A DNA stretch of 62,245 nt from Clostridium brassicae. GTDB taxonomy: Bacteria; Bacillota; Clostridia; Clostridiales; Clostridiaceae. The position numbers and the translations under genes are program-made. The number at the start of each line of letters is the position of its first letter. The first letter of the stretch is position 1. Of the stretch, positions 16,344-25,517 are shown piece after piece. The stretch is taken from positions 1 through 62,245 of the forward strand of contig NZ_JAPQFJ010000019.1 in NCBI RefSeq assembly GCF_026738875.1, written 5' to 3'. The notes under the pieces were generated by a model, which did not search any database, was not told the DNA's origin, and saw only the letters and a program-made list of their open reading frames with translations.

Positions 16344-17411
16344 ATGAAAAACAGAAGTAATATTAAAAAAGTTTTCAGCTTAATTTTAGTTTTTTCGCTA
16401 ATTATGAGTCTTATGGTGGGATGTGGCTCAAAAAAAAGTGAAAGTACTGCTACATCTAAATCAACTAGCACAAAAAAAGTAAGTTTTAAGGATGGGATCA
16501 ATAGAGATATAGAGCTAGACAAGCCTGCTGAAAAAATCGTTGTTTTTTCACCATGCTTAAACTATGTTTGTGCTTTAAATGCTCAAGATAAAATTGTAGG
16601 AGTTGGAACTAAAAAGAGTATAGAAGCAAAACTTGTGAAAAAATTAATACCTAATATTGAAAAAATCCCAGATTGTGTAGGAAGCACAAAAACTCCTAAT
16701 ATAGAGCAAATTATGTCTTTGAAACCTGATCTTGTAATAATTTCTGAAAAGTCTAAAGGAAACCTAGATGTATTAGAGAAATCTGGTCTTAAAGTATTTG
16801 TTGCAAAAGGAGAAGATATAGAAGGTCTTAAGGATACTATCTCAAATTTAGGTATAGCTTTAGGAAAAGAAGATAAAGGTAAAGAATTTGTAAAATATTA
16901 TGATGACAATATTTCAAAAATTAAAGATAAAGTTAAGAATGTAAAGAATGAAGAAAAATTAAAAGTTTATTTTGCAGGATCAGATATTTTAAATACTTGT
17001 TCAAAAAATATGTATCAAAACTTTATTATTGATGTTGCAGGAGGAAAAAATGTATCTGCAGAACTCAGTGGTTCTAGATGGGTAAAAGTTTCTCCTGAAC
17101 AAATTTTAAAATGGAACCCTGATGTTATTTTTATACCTCAGTATTCAAAGACTACAAAAGTAGAGGATGTTTTAAAAAGTGAGAAGTGGAAAAATATAAG
17201 TGCTGTTAAAAATAAAAAAGTTTACTCTTTTCCATCAAATTTAATTTCATGGGATTATCCATCAGCTCAAGCAATTTTGGGGGTAATGTGGACAGCAAAA
17301 ATTATTAATCCTGAAGTATTCAAAGATATGGATGTAGAGAAGGAAGCAGATAATTTCTTTAAAGAATTCTTTGGAAAAGGATTCAAAGAATTAGGAGGAA
17401 AAATAAACTAG
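16344..17411 (+). CDS. FecB/BtuF-type ABC importer substrate-binding lipoprotein
   Basis: 355 aa from the ATG at 16344 (AAGAGGG upstream; the ORF opens 19 codons earlier in untranslated sequence). Lipoprotein signal peptide with lipobox LMVGC near residue 32, followed by a Ser/Thr/Lys linker. The mature part has the TroA/FhuD two-lobe fold: KIVVFSPCLNYVCALNAQDKIVGV (first lobe), SLKPDLVIISEKS, and second lobe SPEQILKWNPDVIFIPQYS. Binds a siderophore, haem, cobalamin or another metal chelate; the sequence does not decide which. Cys residues in the ligand face (SPCLNYVC) are unusual. Directly followed by the permease. Confidence 0.88.
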   Translation: MKNRSNIKKVFSLILVFSLIMSLMVGCGSKKSESTATSKSTSTKKVSFKDGINRDIELDKPAEKIVVFSPCLNYVCALNAQDKIVGVGTKKSIEAKLVKKLIPNIEKIPDCVGSTKTPNIEQIMSLKPDLVIISEKSKGNLDVLEKSGLKVFVAKGEDIEGLKDTISNLGIALGKEDKGKEFVKYYDDNISKIKDKVKNVKNEEKLKVYFAGSDILNTCSKNMYQNFIIDVAGGKNVSAELSGSRWVKVSPEQILKWNPDVIFIPQYSKTTKVEDVLKSEKWKNISAVKNKKVYSFPSNLISWDYPSAQAILGVMWTAKIINPEVFKDMDVEKEADNFFKEFFGKGFKELGGKIN

Positions 17412-18425
17412 ATGAAGCATAAGAAAATCTTAGGAATATCCTTAATGTTATTAATAATGTGCATTTTTATATCATTTAGTATAGGAAGATATAATATCTC
17501 AATAAATACAATAATGTATCTAATAAAATGCAAAGTATTGAACAGAAAAGTAATAGACGAAATGCAGAATGCATATATAGCTTTTTGGATAATTAGAGTG
17601 CCGAGAACCATAATGGCTGCTATGGTAGGTGCTGTTCTAGGAGTTACAGGAGCTTTATTTCAAGGGGTATTTAGAAATCCCCTTGTTTCTCCAGATGTGC
17701 TAGGAATATCATCTGCAGCTAGTTTTGGAGCGAGTATAGCTATTATAGGATTTGGTTCTTCTATGATTTTTATACAATTATCCTCATTTACATTTGCGTT
17801 ATTAGCAGTTTTATTTGCTTTAGTTTTAGGAACTAGAGGAAGAGGACATTCTATAACTACTTTAGTATTGGCGGGTATAGTAATATCATCTTTATTTTCA
17901 GCGGGAAATTCTATTTTAAAATATATTGCAGATCCCTATACAGAGCTTCCAGCAATAACATTTTGGAGTCTAGGCGCTTTTAACAAAGTAACTTGGGATA
18001 ACATAGTACAGTTTTTACCTATATTTATAATATGTTTTGTTTTTATTTATATGTTAAGGTGGTATATAGACATTTTATCTCTTGAAGAAGAAGAAGCTAT
18101 ATCCCTTGGAGTAAATGTAAAACTAATGAGGATAATATTGATAATGTTTTCAACTTTTATGACTGCATCTTCTATTTCTTATTGCGGAATTATAGGGTGG
18201 ATATCTCTAATTATACCTCATATAGCTAGATTTATAGTAGGACCGGAAAATAAATTTTTAATTCCTTTCTCTGCTTTATTTGGCGCATTATTTACATTGA
18301 TTATGGATGTTTTTGCAAGAAATATATTAGCAGGGGAGATTCCAATAGGTATTCTCACATCTTGTGTAGGAGCACCATTCTTAGGATATCTTTTAGTGAG
18401 ATATAGTAAGAAAGATATGTTTTAG
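17412..18425 (+). CDS. FecCD-family ABC importer permease
   Basis: 337 aa; its ATG follows the stop of the binding protein with no gap, ribosome site TTAGGAGGA. About ten membrane segments, with the family motifs RVPRTIMAAMVGAVLGVTGALFQGVFRNPLVSPDVLG and IGWISLIIPHIARFIVGP (the coupling helix region). Forms the homodimeric channel of a type II importer. Confidence 0.92.
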   Translation: MKHKKILGISLMLLIMCIFISFSIGRYNISINTIMYLIKCKVLNRKVIDEMQNAYIAFWIIRVPRTIMAAMVGAVLGVTGALFQGVFRNPLVSPDVLGISSAASFGASIAIIGFGSSMIFIQLSSFTFALLAVLFALVLGTRGRGHSITTLVLAGIVISSLFSAGNSILKYIADPYTELPAITFWSLGAFNKVTWDNIVQFLPIFIICFVFIYMLRWYIDILSLEEEEAISLGVNVKLMRIILIMFSTFMTASSISYCGIIGWISLIIPHIARFIVGPENKFLIPFSALFGALFTLIMDVFARNILAGEIPIGILTSCVGAPFLGYLLVRYSKKDMF

Positions 18426-18634
18426 AATATGTTATTATATTAATTAATGAAGTTCTATAAGTCTAAACCTGTATAGATACATACAATTTTTTTAGTTAAA
18501 ATATATAATTAGGACTACTAAAGGAAGTTTTAAAAGAATGTAAAACAATATTTTTTAAAACAGAGCCAAAATAGTACAGAAGAATATTATTTTTACAAAT
18601 ATATTAGAAAAATATTTAGAGGATGTGAAAATAT
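18426..18634. other. Gap inside the importer gene set
   Basis: 209 bases without a gene between permease and ATPase. No terminator is evident; the ATPase has its own ribosome site (AGAGGATGTG). I see no ORF in it. Confidence 0.4.
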
Positions 18635-19411
18635 ATGGATCTACTAAATGTGGAGAATATTTCATTTTCTTATGAAAGTAGACAAATTTTAAAAGACATA
18701 AGTTTTTCAGTTGAGGAAGGCAATATATGTGGAATATTAGGTCAAAATGGTACAGGGAAAACTACTTTACTAAAATGTATTCATGGACTTTTAAAACCTA
18801 AACATGGCAATGTTTTAATTAAAGGTAAGTCTGTTCATTCTATGAATTGTAAGGAAAGAGCAAGAAATATAAGCACAGTACCTCAAAATATAAACATAAT
18901 TTTTTCATATACTGTTTTAGATGTAGTTTTAATGGCAAAAGTATCTAAAGTCAATTTATTTACTTCACCTAGTAAGGAAGATGAAAAAGAAGTTATTAAA
19001 ATATTGAATAGTCTTGAAATAGGTCATTTATCAGATAAAAGATTTAATGAATTAAGTGGAGGAGAAAAGCAGATGGTTTTAATTGCTCGTGCGATGTATC
19101 AGGATACTCCTATAATATTATTAGATGAACCAACGGCTCATTTAGATTATAAAAATCAAATTATGATAATGGATACTATTAAAGACATAGTTAATAAAAA
19201 GAATTTAACTGCTATTATAAATATACATGATCCTAATTTAGCACTAAATTATTGTGATAATATTATTATGATAAAATCAGGAAGAGTATTAATTAAAGGA
19301 AAGACTAGTGATATAATATGTGAAAATTATTTAAGTAATTTATATGATATGCCTGTTTTGGTAGATAAAACTCAAAATGGTAGATCAGTAGTTGTACCTT
19401 TTAGTGCATAA
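18635..19411 (+). CDS. FecE/BtuD-type ABC importer ATPase
   Basis: 258 aa. Walker A GQNGTGKTT (37-45), Q-loop VPQN, signature LSGGEKQ (near 138), Walker B PIILLDEPTAHLD, and the switch His in INIHDPN. Partner of the binding protein and permease upstream, and likely the energising subunit of a metal-chelate importer. Residue Leu-3-4 start MDLLNVENISFSYE is normal for the family. Confidence 0.9.
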   Translation: MDLLNVENISFSYESRQILKDISFSVEEGNICGILGQNGTGKTTLLKCIHGLLKPKHGNVLIKGKSVHSMNCKERARNISTVPQNINIIFSYTVLDVVLMAKVSKVNLFTSPSKEDEKEVIKILNSLEIGHLSDKRFNELSGGEKQMVLIARAMYQDTPIILLDEPTAHLDYKNQIMIMDTIKDIVNKKNLTAIINIHDPNLALNYCDNIIMIKSGRVLIKGKTSDIICENYLSNLYDMPVLVDKTQNGRSVVVPFSA

Positions 19412-19425
19412 ATTAATGTTTGGTA

Positions 19426-19469
19426 AATTGCCCCATAATTCATATGTATTTATGAGTTGTGGGGTAATT
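19426..19469 (+). terminator. Hairpin after the importer ATPase
   Basis: AATTGCCCCATAATTCATA pairs with TATGAGTTGTGGGGTAATT (G-U pairs tolerated). The T-run is short. Confidence 0.75.
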
Positions 19470-19578
19470 TAATAGTATTAAAAAGGTAGTATATGTATTT
19501 TAGTTATAATTTGTTATAAAATAGAATTAAGATTAATCATATAGTTAAAGTTAAATTAATAAAAAGGAGGAGTAATAG

Positions 19579-20280
19579 ATGAGTGTACACATAGGAGCAA
19601 AAGAAGGACAAATAGCAGAAACAGTACTGTTACCAGGTGATCCAATGAGAGCAAAATTCATAGCAGATAATTTTTTGAAAGATGTTGTTTGTTATAATGA
19701 AGTAAGGGGAATGTATGGTTTTACAGGTACTTATAAAGGAAAAAGAGTTTCTATTCAAGGGACAGGAATGGGAGTTCCTTCTATATCAATATATGTAAAT
19801 GAATTAATACAAAGTTATGGGGTTAAAAATTTAATAAGAGTGGGAACTTGTGGATCTATGCAAGAAGAGGTGAAAATTAGAGATGTAGTTTTGGCTATGA
19901 CTGCATCAACAAATTCAGGAGTAAACAAGCTTCGCTTTAATGGAATGGATTATGCTCCAACAGCTAACTTTGATTTATTAAAAAAGGCTTATGATATAGG
20001 ACAAAGCAAAAATTTGAATATGAAAGTAGGAAGTGTGCTTACTAGTGATTCATTTTATAATGATAATCCAGAAGAATGGAAGCTTTGGGCTAATTATGGT
20101 ATTTTAGCAGTAGAAATGGAGACAGCTGCTTTATATACTTTAGCAGCAAAGTATAATGTAAATGCTCTTACTATCCTGACTGTTAGTGATAGTTTAGTAA
20201 CTTTTGAAGAAACATCAGCAGAGGAAAGACAAAATACATTCACAAAAATGATGGAAATTGCTCTTGAATTAGCAGAGTAA
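19579..20280 (+). CDS. deoD: DeoD-type purine nucleoside phosphorylase
   Basis: 233 aa, ATG after AAAAGGAGGAG. Family landmarks: [47 protein letters not shown], and [15 protein letters not shown] for nucleoside binding, then TVSDSL with the catalytic Asp. Cleaves purine (deoxy)ribonucleosides with phosphate to base plus (deoxy)ribose-1-phosphate. Full length; transcribed alone from its own promoter. Confidence 0.95.
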   Translation: MSVHIGAKEGQIAETVLLPGDPMRAKFIADNFLKDVVCYNEVRGMYGFTGTYKGKRVSIQGTGMGVPSISIYVNELIQSYGVKNLIRVGTCGSMQEEVKIRDVVLAMTASTNSGVNKLRFNGMDYAPTANFDLLKKAYDIGQSKNLNMKVGSVLTSDSFYNDNPEEWKLWANYGILAVEMETAALYTLAAKYNVNALTILTVSDSLVTFEETSAEERQNTFTKMMEIALELAE

Positions 20281-20291
20281 AATTATTTGCA

Positions 20292-20320
20292 AGGCATATA
20301 GGGATTATAACTATATGCCT
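20292..20320 (+). terminator. Hairpin after deoD
   Basis: AGGCATATAG / CTATATGCCT perfect 10-bp stem, 9-base loop, followed 10 bases later by a T6 run. Confidence 0.7.
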
Positions 20321-20526
20321 TTAATCTATAGTTTTTTAAGTTGAAACTATTAGTAATTGTAACTTAAAAAAATAGAGAGATCTAAGGGGGAAGACATGAG
20401 ACTAATAATGTAAATACAATAGGTTTATTATATAATAGTGTTTATATTGTATAAATTAATGTAATTTAAGAAAAATATTATATAATAGATGATGAGAGTT
20501 TGTTTTGTAAAAGAAAGGGTTATAAT

Positions 20527-21441
20527 ATGGAAATTAACAACTATATGTTTAATAATTATAAAAATATTGCACAGGGATTTAAACAAGAAAAACAATCTTT
20601 GAAAGCATTAAAATTTTTTAATAAAGCCTATAAATATGAAGAGGGTAAAAAAGATATTGAGCTACTCATCGATATTGCGTTGGTTTACCATGAATTAGGT
20701 CAGATGAAATCAGCAGAAAAGAAGTATTTTGAAGCTTTAAATATAGACTCTAAAGAATCGCGAGTTTATTATGGGTTGGCTATTTTGTATGATGAAGAAA
20801 ATGATTACGACAAAGCTATTAAATTTTACAAAAAAGCTATTGAGTTTAATCCATATTATGATAGAGCTTATTTTTTTCTTGCAGATATCTATGATAGAAT
20901 AGGCGATAAAAAAAGAGCGATACAATTATATAAAAAAGTAATAGAAATTCAACCAAATGATTATTGGGCATATGTAAATTTAGGTTCTATATATGAAGAA
21001 TTAAATGAAAATAAAACTGCTTTAGATTTTATGAAAAAGAGTTTAGAAATAGATCCGTCGCATTATATGGGATTATATAATATGGGAGTTATTTTAAAAA
21101 AAATAGGATTAATAGATGAGGCAATAAATTATTACATAGAAGCAATAGAACAAAACCCTTATTTTCCTTCCAGCTTTTTAAATTTAGCTGTAATATACAA
21201 AGAAAATAAAGATTATAAAAAGGCTATAGAAATTATTACAAAAGGAATTGAATTTAATTCAGAGGTGGGATATCTATTTTATAATAGGGCTTGTTTTTTT
21301 GCTTGTGAAAATAGATTAGATGAGGCTTTAAATGATTTAACCAAAGCAGTAGATATATACCCTAATTTTATAGAATATATAAAAAAAGATGAAGAATTGA
21401 AAATGGTTAGAAATTTAGAAGGGTATAAAAAGCTACAGTAA
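20527..21441 (+). CDS. Tetratricopeptide repeat protein
   Basis: 304 aa from the ATG at 20527 (AGAAAGGG upstream). At least seven consecutive TPR units of 34 residues, recognisable by repeats such as YYGLAILYDEENDYDKAIKF, YFFLADIYDRIGDKKRAIQL and AYVNLGSIYEELNENKTALD. No signal peptide and no catalytic domain: a cytosolic protein-protein interaction scaffold. Partner unknown; neighbours (deoD, glnS) give no clue. Confidence 0.9.
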   Translation: MEINNYMFNNYKNIAQGFKQEKQSLKALKFFNKAYKYEEGKKDIELLIDIALVYHELGQMKSAEKKYFEALNIDSKESRVYYGLAILYDEENDYDKAIKFYKKAIEFNPYYDRAYFFLADIYDRIGDKKRAIQLYKKVIEIQPNDYWAYVNLGSIYEELNENKTALDFMKKSLEIDPSHYMGLYNMGVILKKIGLIDEAINYYIEAIEQNPYFPSSFLNLAVIYKENKDYKKAIEIITKGIEFNSEVGYLFYNRACFFACENRLDEALNDLTKAVDIYPNFIEYIKKDEELKMVRNLEGYKKLQ

Positions 21442-21576
21442 CATATATTGTTTACTTTATAGATATTTGCTATTATAAGAATGGATTATAGCAAAGTTTT
21501 ATGGTAACATTAGATAAGAATGGATTGTCGTTAAACTTGATGTACGTTAATTTTTAGATAGGAGGAAGTGCGACAC

Positions 21577-23271
21577 ATGAAAAACATAGAAAAAGAAGAA
21601 ATGAATAAAAGTAAAGAAGAAATAGCTGAAGATTCTAATGTGTCATCTAATTTTATACATAGTATAATAGATGAATATGTAGAAGCTAATCCTAATAATA
21701 AGATACATACTCGTTTTCCACCAGAACCAAATGGGTATTTACATATAGGTCATGCAAAGGCTATATGCATAGACTTTGGTACAGCTCAAAAGTATAATGG
21801 ATTATGCAATTTAAGATTTGATGATACAAATCCTACTAAAGAAGATGTAGAATATGTTGAATCTATAAAAGAAGATGTTAAATGGCTTGGATTTGATTGG
21901 GGAGACAGATTATACTATGCATCTAATTATTTTGATAAATTTTATGATTATGCTGTTAAATTAATCAAAAAAGGGAAAGCATATGTAGATGATTTGAATG
22001 CAGAACAAATAAGGGAGTATAGGGGAACTTTAACAGAGCCAGGTAAAAACAGCCCTCACCGTGATCGTTCAGTGGAAGAAAATCTTGATTTATTTGAAAG
22101 AATGAAAAAAGGAGAATTTCCAGATGGTTCAAGAGTGTTAAGAGCTAAAATGGATATGGCATCTCCAAATTTAAATATGAGAGATCCAGTTATATACAGA
22201 ATTTCTCACGCTTCTCATCATAATACAGGAGATAAATGGTGTATATATCCTATGTATGATTATGCACACCCACTTGAAGATGCTATTGAAGGGATAACTC
22301 ATTCACTTTGTACATTAGAATTCGAAGATCATAGACCTCTTTATGACTGGGTTCTAAGAGAATGTGAAGTAGAAAATCCACCAAGACAAATAGAGTTTGC
22401 AAGATTAAATGTTACAAATATGGTAACAAGTAAGCGTAAACTTAAAGCGTTTGTTGATGATGCTGTAGTTGATGGATGGGATGATCCTCGTATGCCAACT
22501 ATTTCAGGTTTGAGAAGAAGAGGGTATACTCCAGAAGCTATTAGAGATTTTTGTGATAGAGTAGGGGTTGCAAAGGCAGATTCTATGGTAGATATAGCAT
22601 TACTTGAGCACTGTTTAAGGGATGATTTAAAGTTAAAAGCATCTCGTGTTATGGCTGTATTAGATCCTATAAAAGTTGTTATAACTAACTATCCAGAAGG
22701 GCAAGTTGAGTATTTAGAAGTAGAAAACAATCAAGAAAGTCCAGAAATGGGTTCAAGAGAAGTTCCATTTTCAAGAATTCTTTATATTGATAGAGAGGAT
22801 TTTATGGAGAATCCACCTAAGAAGTATTTTAGATTATTCCCTGGAAATGAAGTAAGATTTAAGAATGCTTATTTTGTTAAATGTAATGAAGTAATAAAAG
22901 ATGAAAATGGAGAAATAGTGGAATTACATTGTACTTATGATCCTGAGACTAAGAGCGGAAGTGGATTTACAGGAAGAAAAGTTAAGGGAACAATTCATTG
23001 GGTAAGTGCACAACATGCAATTGATGCAGAAGTTAGATTATATGATTATTTATTAGTAGAAGATGAAGAGAATGAAGGAGAAATGAAGTTAAATTCTGAA
23101 TCTCTTAAAGTACAAAAGGCTAAATTAGAGCCAGCTTTAGGAGAAGCGAAATCAGGAGATAAATTCCAGTTTATAAGACATGGATACTTCAGTGTTGATA
23201 CAAAAGATACAACTAAAGAAAAACTTGTATTTAATAGAACAGTATCATTAAAAAGTTCATGGAAAAAATAA
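21577..23271 (+). CDS. glnS: Glutaminyl-tRNA synthetase
   Basis: 564 aa from the ATG at 21577, 11 bases after AGGAGG; an in-frame GTG lies too close to the ribosome site. Class I signature [17 protein letters not shown] (HIGH-type) and [11 protein letters not shown] (the KMSKR equivalent, VTSKR), anticodon-binding beta-barrels in the C-terminal 210 residues. The N-terminal segment to about residue 45 is a short charged extension. Charges tRNA-Gln directly; most clostridia that have this gene acquired it in addition to or in place of GatCAB, which I cannot assess here. Confidence 0.93.
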   Translation: MKNIEKEEMNKSKEEIAEDSNVSSNFIHSIIDEYVEANPNNKIHTRFPPEPNGYLHIGHAKAICIDFGTAQKYNGLCNLRFDDTNPTKEDVEYVESIKEDVKWLGFDWGDRLYYASNYFDKFYDYAVKLIKKGKAYVDDLNAEQIREYRGTLTEPGKNSPHRDRSVEENLDLFERMKKGEFPDGSRVLRAKMDMASPNLNMRDPVIYRISHASHHNTGDKWCIYPMYDYAHPLEDAIEGITHSLCTLEFEDHRPLYDWVLRECEVENPPRQIEFARLNVTNMVTSKRKLKAFVDDAVVDGWDDPRMPTISGLRRRGYTPEAIRDFCDRVGVAKADSMVDIALLEHCLRDDLKLKASRVMAVLDPIKVVITNYPEGQVEYLEVENNQESPEMGSREVPFSRILYIDREDFMENPPKKYFRLFPGNEVRFKNAYFVKCNEVIKDENGEIVELHCTYDPETKSGSGFTGRKVKGTIHWVSAQHAIDAEVRLYDYLLVEDEENEGEMKLNSESLKVQKAKLEPALGEAKSGDKFQFIRHGYFSVDTKDTTKEKLVFNRTVSLKSSWKK

Positions 23272-23292
23272 TATTATGAAGTAATGAGTAAC

Positions 23293-23539
23293 GGCATAGA
23301 AATAGGTTTTTCTAAATATATGTAGTTATCCATTAAACCTTCAGGACGCAGAGAAATACTAAAGGTATATTCTTCTAAAAATGTTACCCTCGCTATGGAG
23401 AGTCCGTTCCCCAGCTCGGCTGTCGGAGTCCAGTGGGGCAATTACACATTTTTAGAAAACTACACCTTAAGTATTTCTAGTTGCTACTTCAAAGTTTAAT
23501 CGGCTAACTACATATATAAGAAAACCTTATTCCTATGCC
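23293..23539 (+). ncRNA. Candidate structured RNA or giant imperfect hairpin (unknown family)
   Basis: The 5' half pairs with the 3' half over its whole length: GGCATAGAAATAGG with CCTTATTCCTATGCC, ATATGTAGTTATCCATTAAAC with GTTTAATCGGCTAACTACAT, and GAGAAATACTAAAGGT with ACCTTAAGTATTTCT-type arms. The apex (about 23385-23440) is strikingly GC-rich for this genome and contains CCCTCGCTATGGAGAGTCCG and GCTCGGCTGTCGGAGTCC. A T6 run follows the closing stem. It does not match SRP, RNase P, tmRNA, 6S or a riboswitch that I know. A mobile hairpin element is the alternative. Confidence 0.5.
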
Positions 23540-23594
23540 TTGATTTTTTATAATTAATATAGTTTAACATGAATATTGGGGAGAAGAGGAAGAC

Positions 23595-24030
23595 TAAAGG
23601 ATGATTTTCTTTCTTAGGTCAGAAAATCTTAAAACTAAATAGAAAGTGATTTTAAAACAAACCATCAGTATTTAAAATTAAAAAACTATTTATAAAATTA
23701 ATAGTAAATAAAACCTTAAAATAAAAAGGTTTATAAAATATAATACTGTAATGATATAAGTAGTATCAATAGTATTACTTTAATATTAAAACTTATTACA
23801 GCCTACGGCTTAACATTTATCTTATTATGTTCAGAATATACTATAAATAAAAATGCTTAATCTAAAATTCAGTAATATTTCTGCTAGCTACCGCTTTAAA
23901 GAGCTTATCAGCTCTTTTATTTAGACTAACCAAAAGAGTATAATGAAAAATTAATTTTTCATTATACTCTTATTTTTACTTAGTTTAAAGATTTTCTAAC
24001 ACTAGGAAGAAAATCCTCCTTTATTATTCA
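23595..24030. repeat. Inverted repeat pair of about 48 bp (MITE-like)
   Basis: Left arm 23595-23641 reads ACTAAAGGATGATTTTCTTT ... AGAAAATCTTAAAACTAA; the complement of 23982-24030 reads AATAAAGGAGGATTTTCTTC ... AGAAAATCTTTAAACTAA. About 340 bases lie between, with no ORF. The arrangement is that of a small non-autonomous element, degraded; no target duplication is evident. Confidence 0.5.
23934..23971. terminator. 38-bp perfect palindrome
   Basis: AAGAGTATAATGAAAAATT is followed directly by its exact reverse complement, then ATTTTTA. Could act as a terminator in either direction. Confidence 0.6.
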
Positions 24031-24057
24031 CTATTCTATGTTCACTAATCGCTACCA

Positions 24058-24078
24058 TAATGTTGCGACGCAACATTA
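24058..24078 (-). terminator. Hairpin overlapping the aminopeptidase stop
   Basis: TAATGTTGCG-A-CGCAACATTA, perfect 10-bp stem that includes the TAA stop codon of the aminopeptidase. T-run poor; may protect the 3' end. Confidence 0.6.
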
Positions 24079-25311
24079 TTCTATTCTCCAATTACCGTTT
24101 TGGAATATTTGTGTTTGTTCTCCTTCTTTTGTTTCTCCAAAGATATTAAGGTCTGATGAACCTACCATAAAATCTACATGAGTTAAAGAAGTATTAGCGC
24201 CAGCTTTTTTTAGTTCTTCTTCGTTCATTTCATTTCCACCATCAATGCAAGTGGGATAAGCACTTCCTAAAGCTAAATGGCATGAAGCATTTTCATCAAA
24301 TAATGTATTATAAAATATAATATTTGAATTTGAGATAGGAGAATCATGAGGAACTAACGCAACTTCTCCAAGGTAATGAGATCCATCATCTGTTTCTATT
24401 AATTTTTTTAATGTTTCATAGCCTTCTTCTGCTGAAAAGTCAATAATTTTACCATTTTTAAAAGTAAGAGTAAAGTTATCGATTAAATTACCACTATAAT
24501 TTAATGGTTTTGTACTTTTTACTGTACCATTTACTCCAGTTTTTAAAGGCAAAGTAAATACTTCTTCTGTTGGCATATTAGCCACGAAATATGTACCAGC
24601 AGCATTATATTCTCCACCGCCAGCCCATAAATGTTTTTCGGGAAGTTCTATAGTTAAATCAGTTTCTTTAGAGATAAAGTGTAGCTTTTTAAATTTCTTA
24701 TTGTTTAAGTAATTAACTTTTTCAGACATATTTTTTAAATGTTCATTCCATGCATCTATAGGATTATTTTTGTCAACCCTAACTATTGTAAATATAGATT
24801 CCCATAGTTTCTCAATGGCTTCTTTTTCTGAAAGGGTTGGAAACACTTTTTTTGACCACTCTTTTGTTGGAACTGATACTACAGACCAAGAAACTGTACT
24901 ATTCATTATGTATTCTCTATAATTTTTCAAAGCAAGTGATCTAGCTTTATTAGAGGCAGCAATTTTTTTTGAATCTACATTTTTTAAAAGTTCGGGGTTT
25001 GAAGCAGATATAGACAAGAAAGCAGCTCCCTCTTTAGCTAACTTTTCAAGTCCATCAGCTCTCCATTTTGGGAACTCATTAAAAGATTCTTCGGGAGCAT
25101 TCATATATTTTATAAGAGCAATCTCTTCATCACTCCATTCAACATGAACATTTTTTGCTCCTGTTTTATAAGCGCATTCTGCTATAAGTCTTGTAAATTC
25201 TACACATTCTATTGGTGAATTAATAACAAGAGTTTGATTTTTTTGAAGATTTACTCCTGTTTTTACTGCAAGTTCTGCATATTTTTTAAGCATAGTGTGA
25301 AAATCTTTCAT
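24076..25311 (-). CDS. M29-family metallo-aminopeptidase (AmpS/PepS/thermophilic type)
   Basis: 411 aa, ATG after AAAGGAGTGATAAA on the minus strand. Two-lobed M29 fold; ligands of the two-metal centre are visible in MPTEEVFTLP (Glu, near 250), FSAEEGYETL (Glu, near 316), VPHDSPIS (His) and LTHVDFMVGS (His and Asp, near 378-380). Cytosolic exopeptidase removing N-terminal residues from peptides. Monocistronic, with the stop in a hairpin. Confidence 0.92.
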   Translation of the reverse strand: MKDFHTMLKKYAELAVKTGVNLQKNQTLVINSPIECVEFTRLIAECAYKTGAKNVHVEWSDEEIALIKYMNAPEESFNEFPKWRADGLEKLAKEGAAFLSISASNPELLKNVDSKKIAASNKARSLALKNYREYIMNSTVSWSVVSVPTKEWSKKVFPTLSEKEAIEKLWESIFTIVRVDKNNPIDAWNEHLKNMSEKVNYLNNKKFKKLHFISKETDLTIELPEKHLWAGGGEYNAAGTYFVANMPTEEVFTLPLKTGVNGTVKSTKPLNYSGNLIDNFTLTFKNGKIIDFSAEEGYETLKKLIETDDGSHYLGEVALVPHDSPISNSNIIFYNTLFDENASCHLALGSAYPTCIDGGNEMNEEELKKAGANTSLTHVDFMVGSSDLNIFGETKEGEQTQIFQNGNWRIE

Positions 25312-25517
25312 TTTATCACTCCTTTAGTTTTTGCACAATATTTAATATTAGTTTACCCTAAATTATGTATTAGTCAAACATAGTTATATGTGTAAAAGCT
25401 ATAACTTACAGAAATGTAAGGTTAATATTGCAAAATGTAATATTATTGAATTGAATTGATTTTTCTATACCTATATAATTATTTTATAAGAATGTAATAT
25501 TATGGAGAGAAATAGAA

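Larger units (their letters stand above)
23272..24057. other. Gene-free region between glnS and the aminopeptidase
   Basis: Nearly 800 bases with no credible ORF but a great deal of symmetry: the 247-nt hairpin, an inverted pair of about 48 bases (23595-23641 and 23982-24030), a 38-bp perfect palindrome and short stems. It looks like accumulated non-coding or mobile remnants and possibly an RNA gene. Confidence 0.6.

Noticed and set aside
23272-24057. tRNA, RNase P, tmRNA or SRP RNA gene in the structured region
   Set aside because: None of the defining sequences (CCA-type acceptor with TTCGAAT loop, SRP tetraloop, RNase P conserved boxes) is present.
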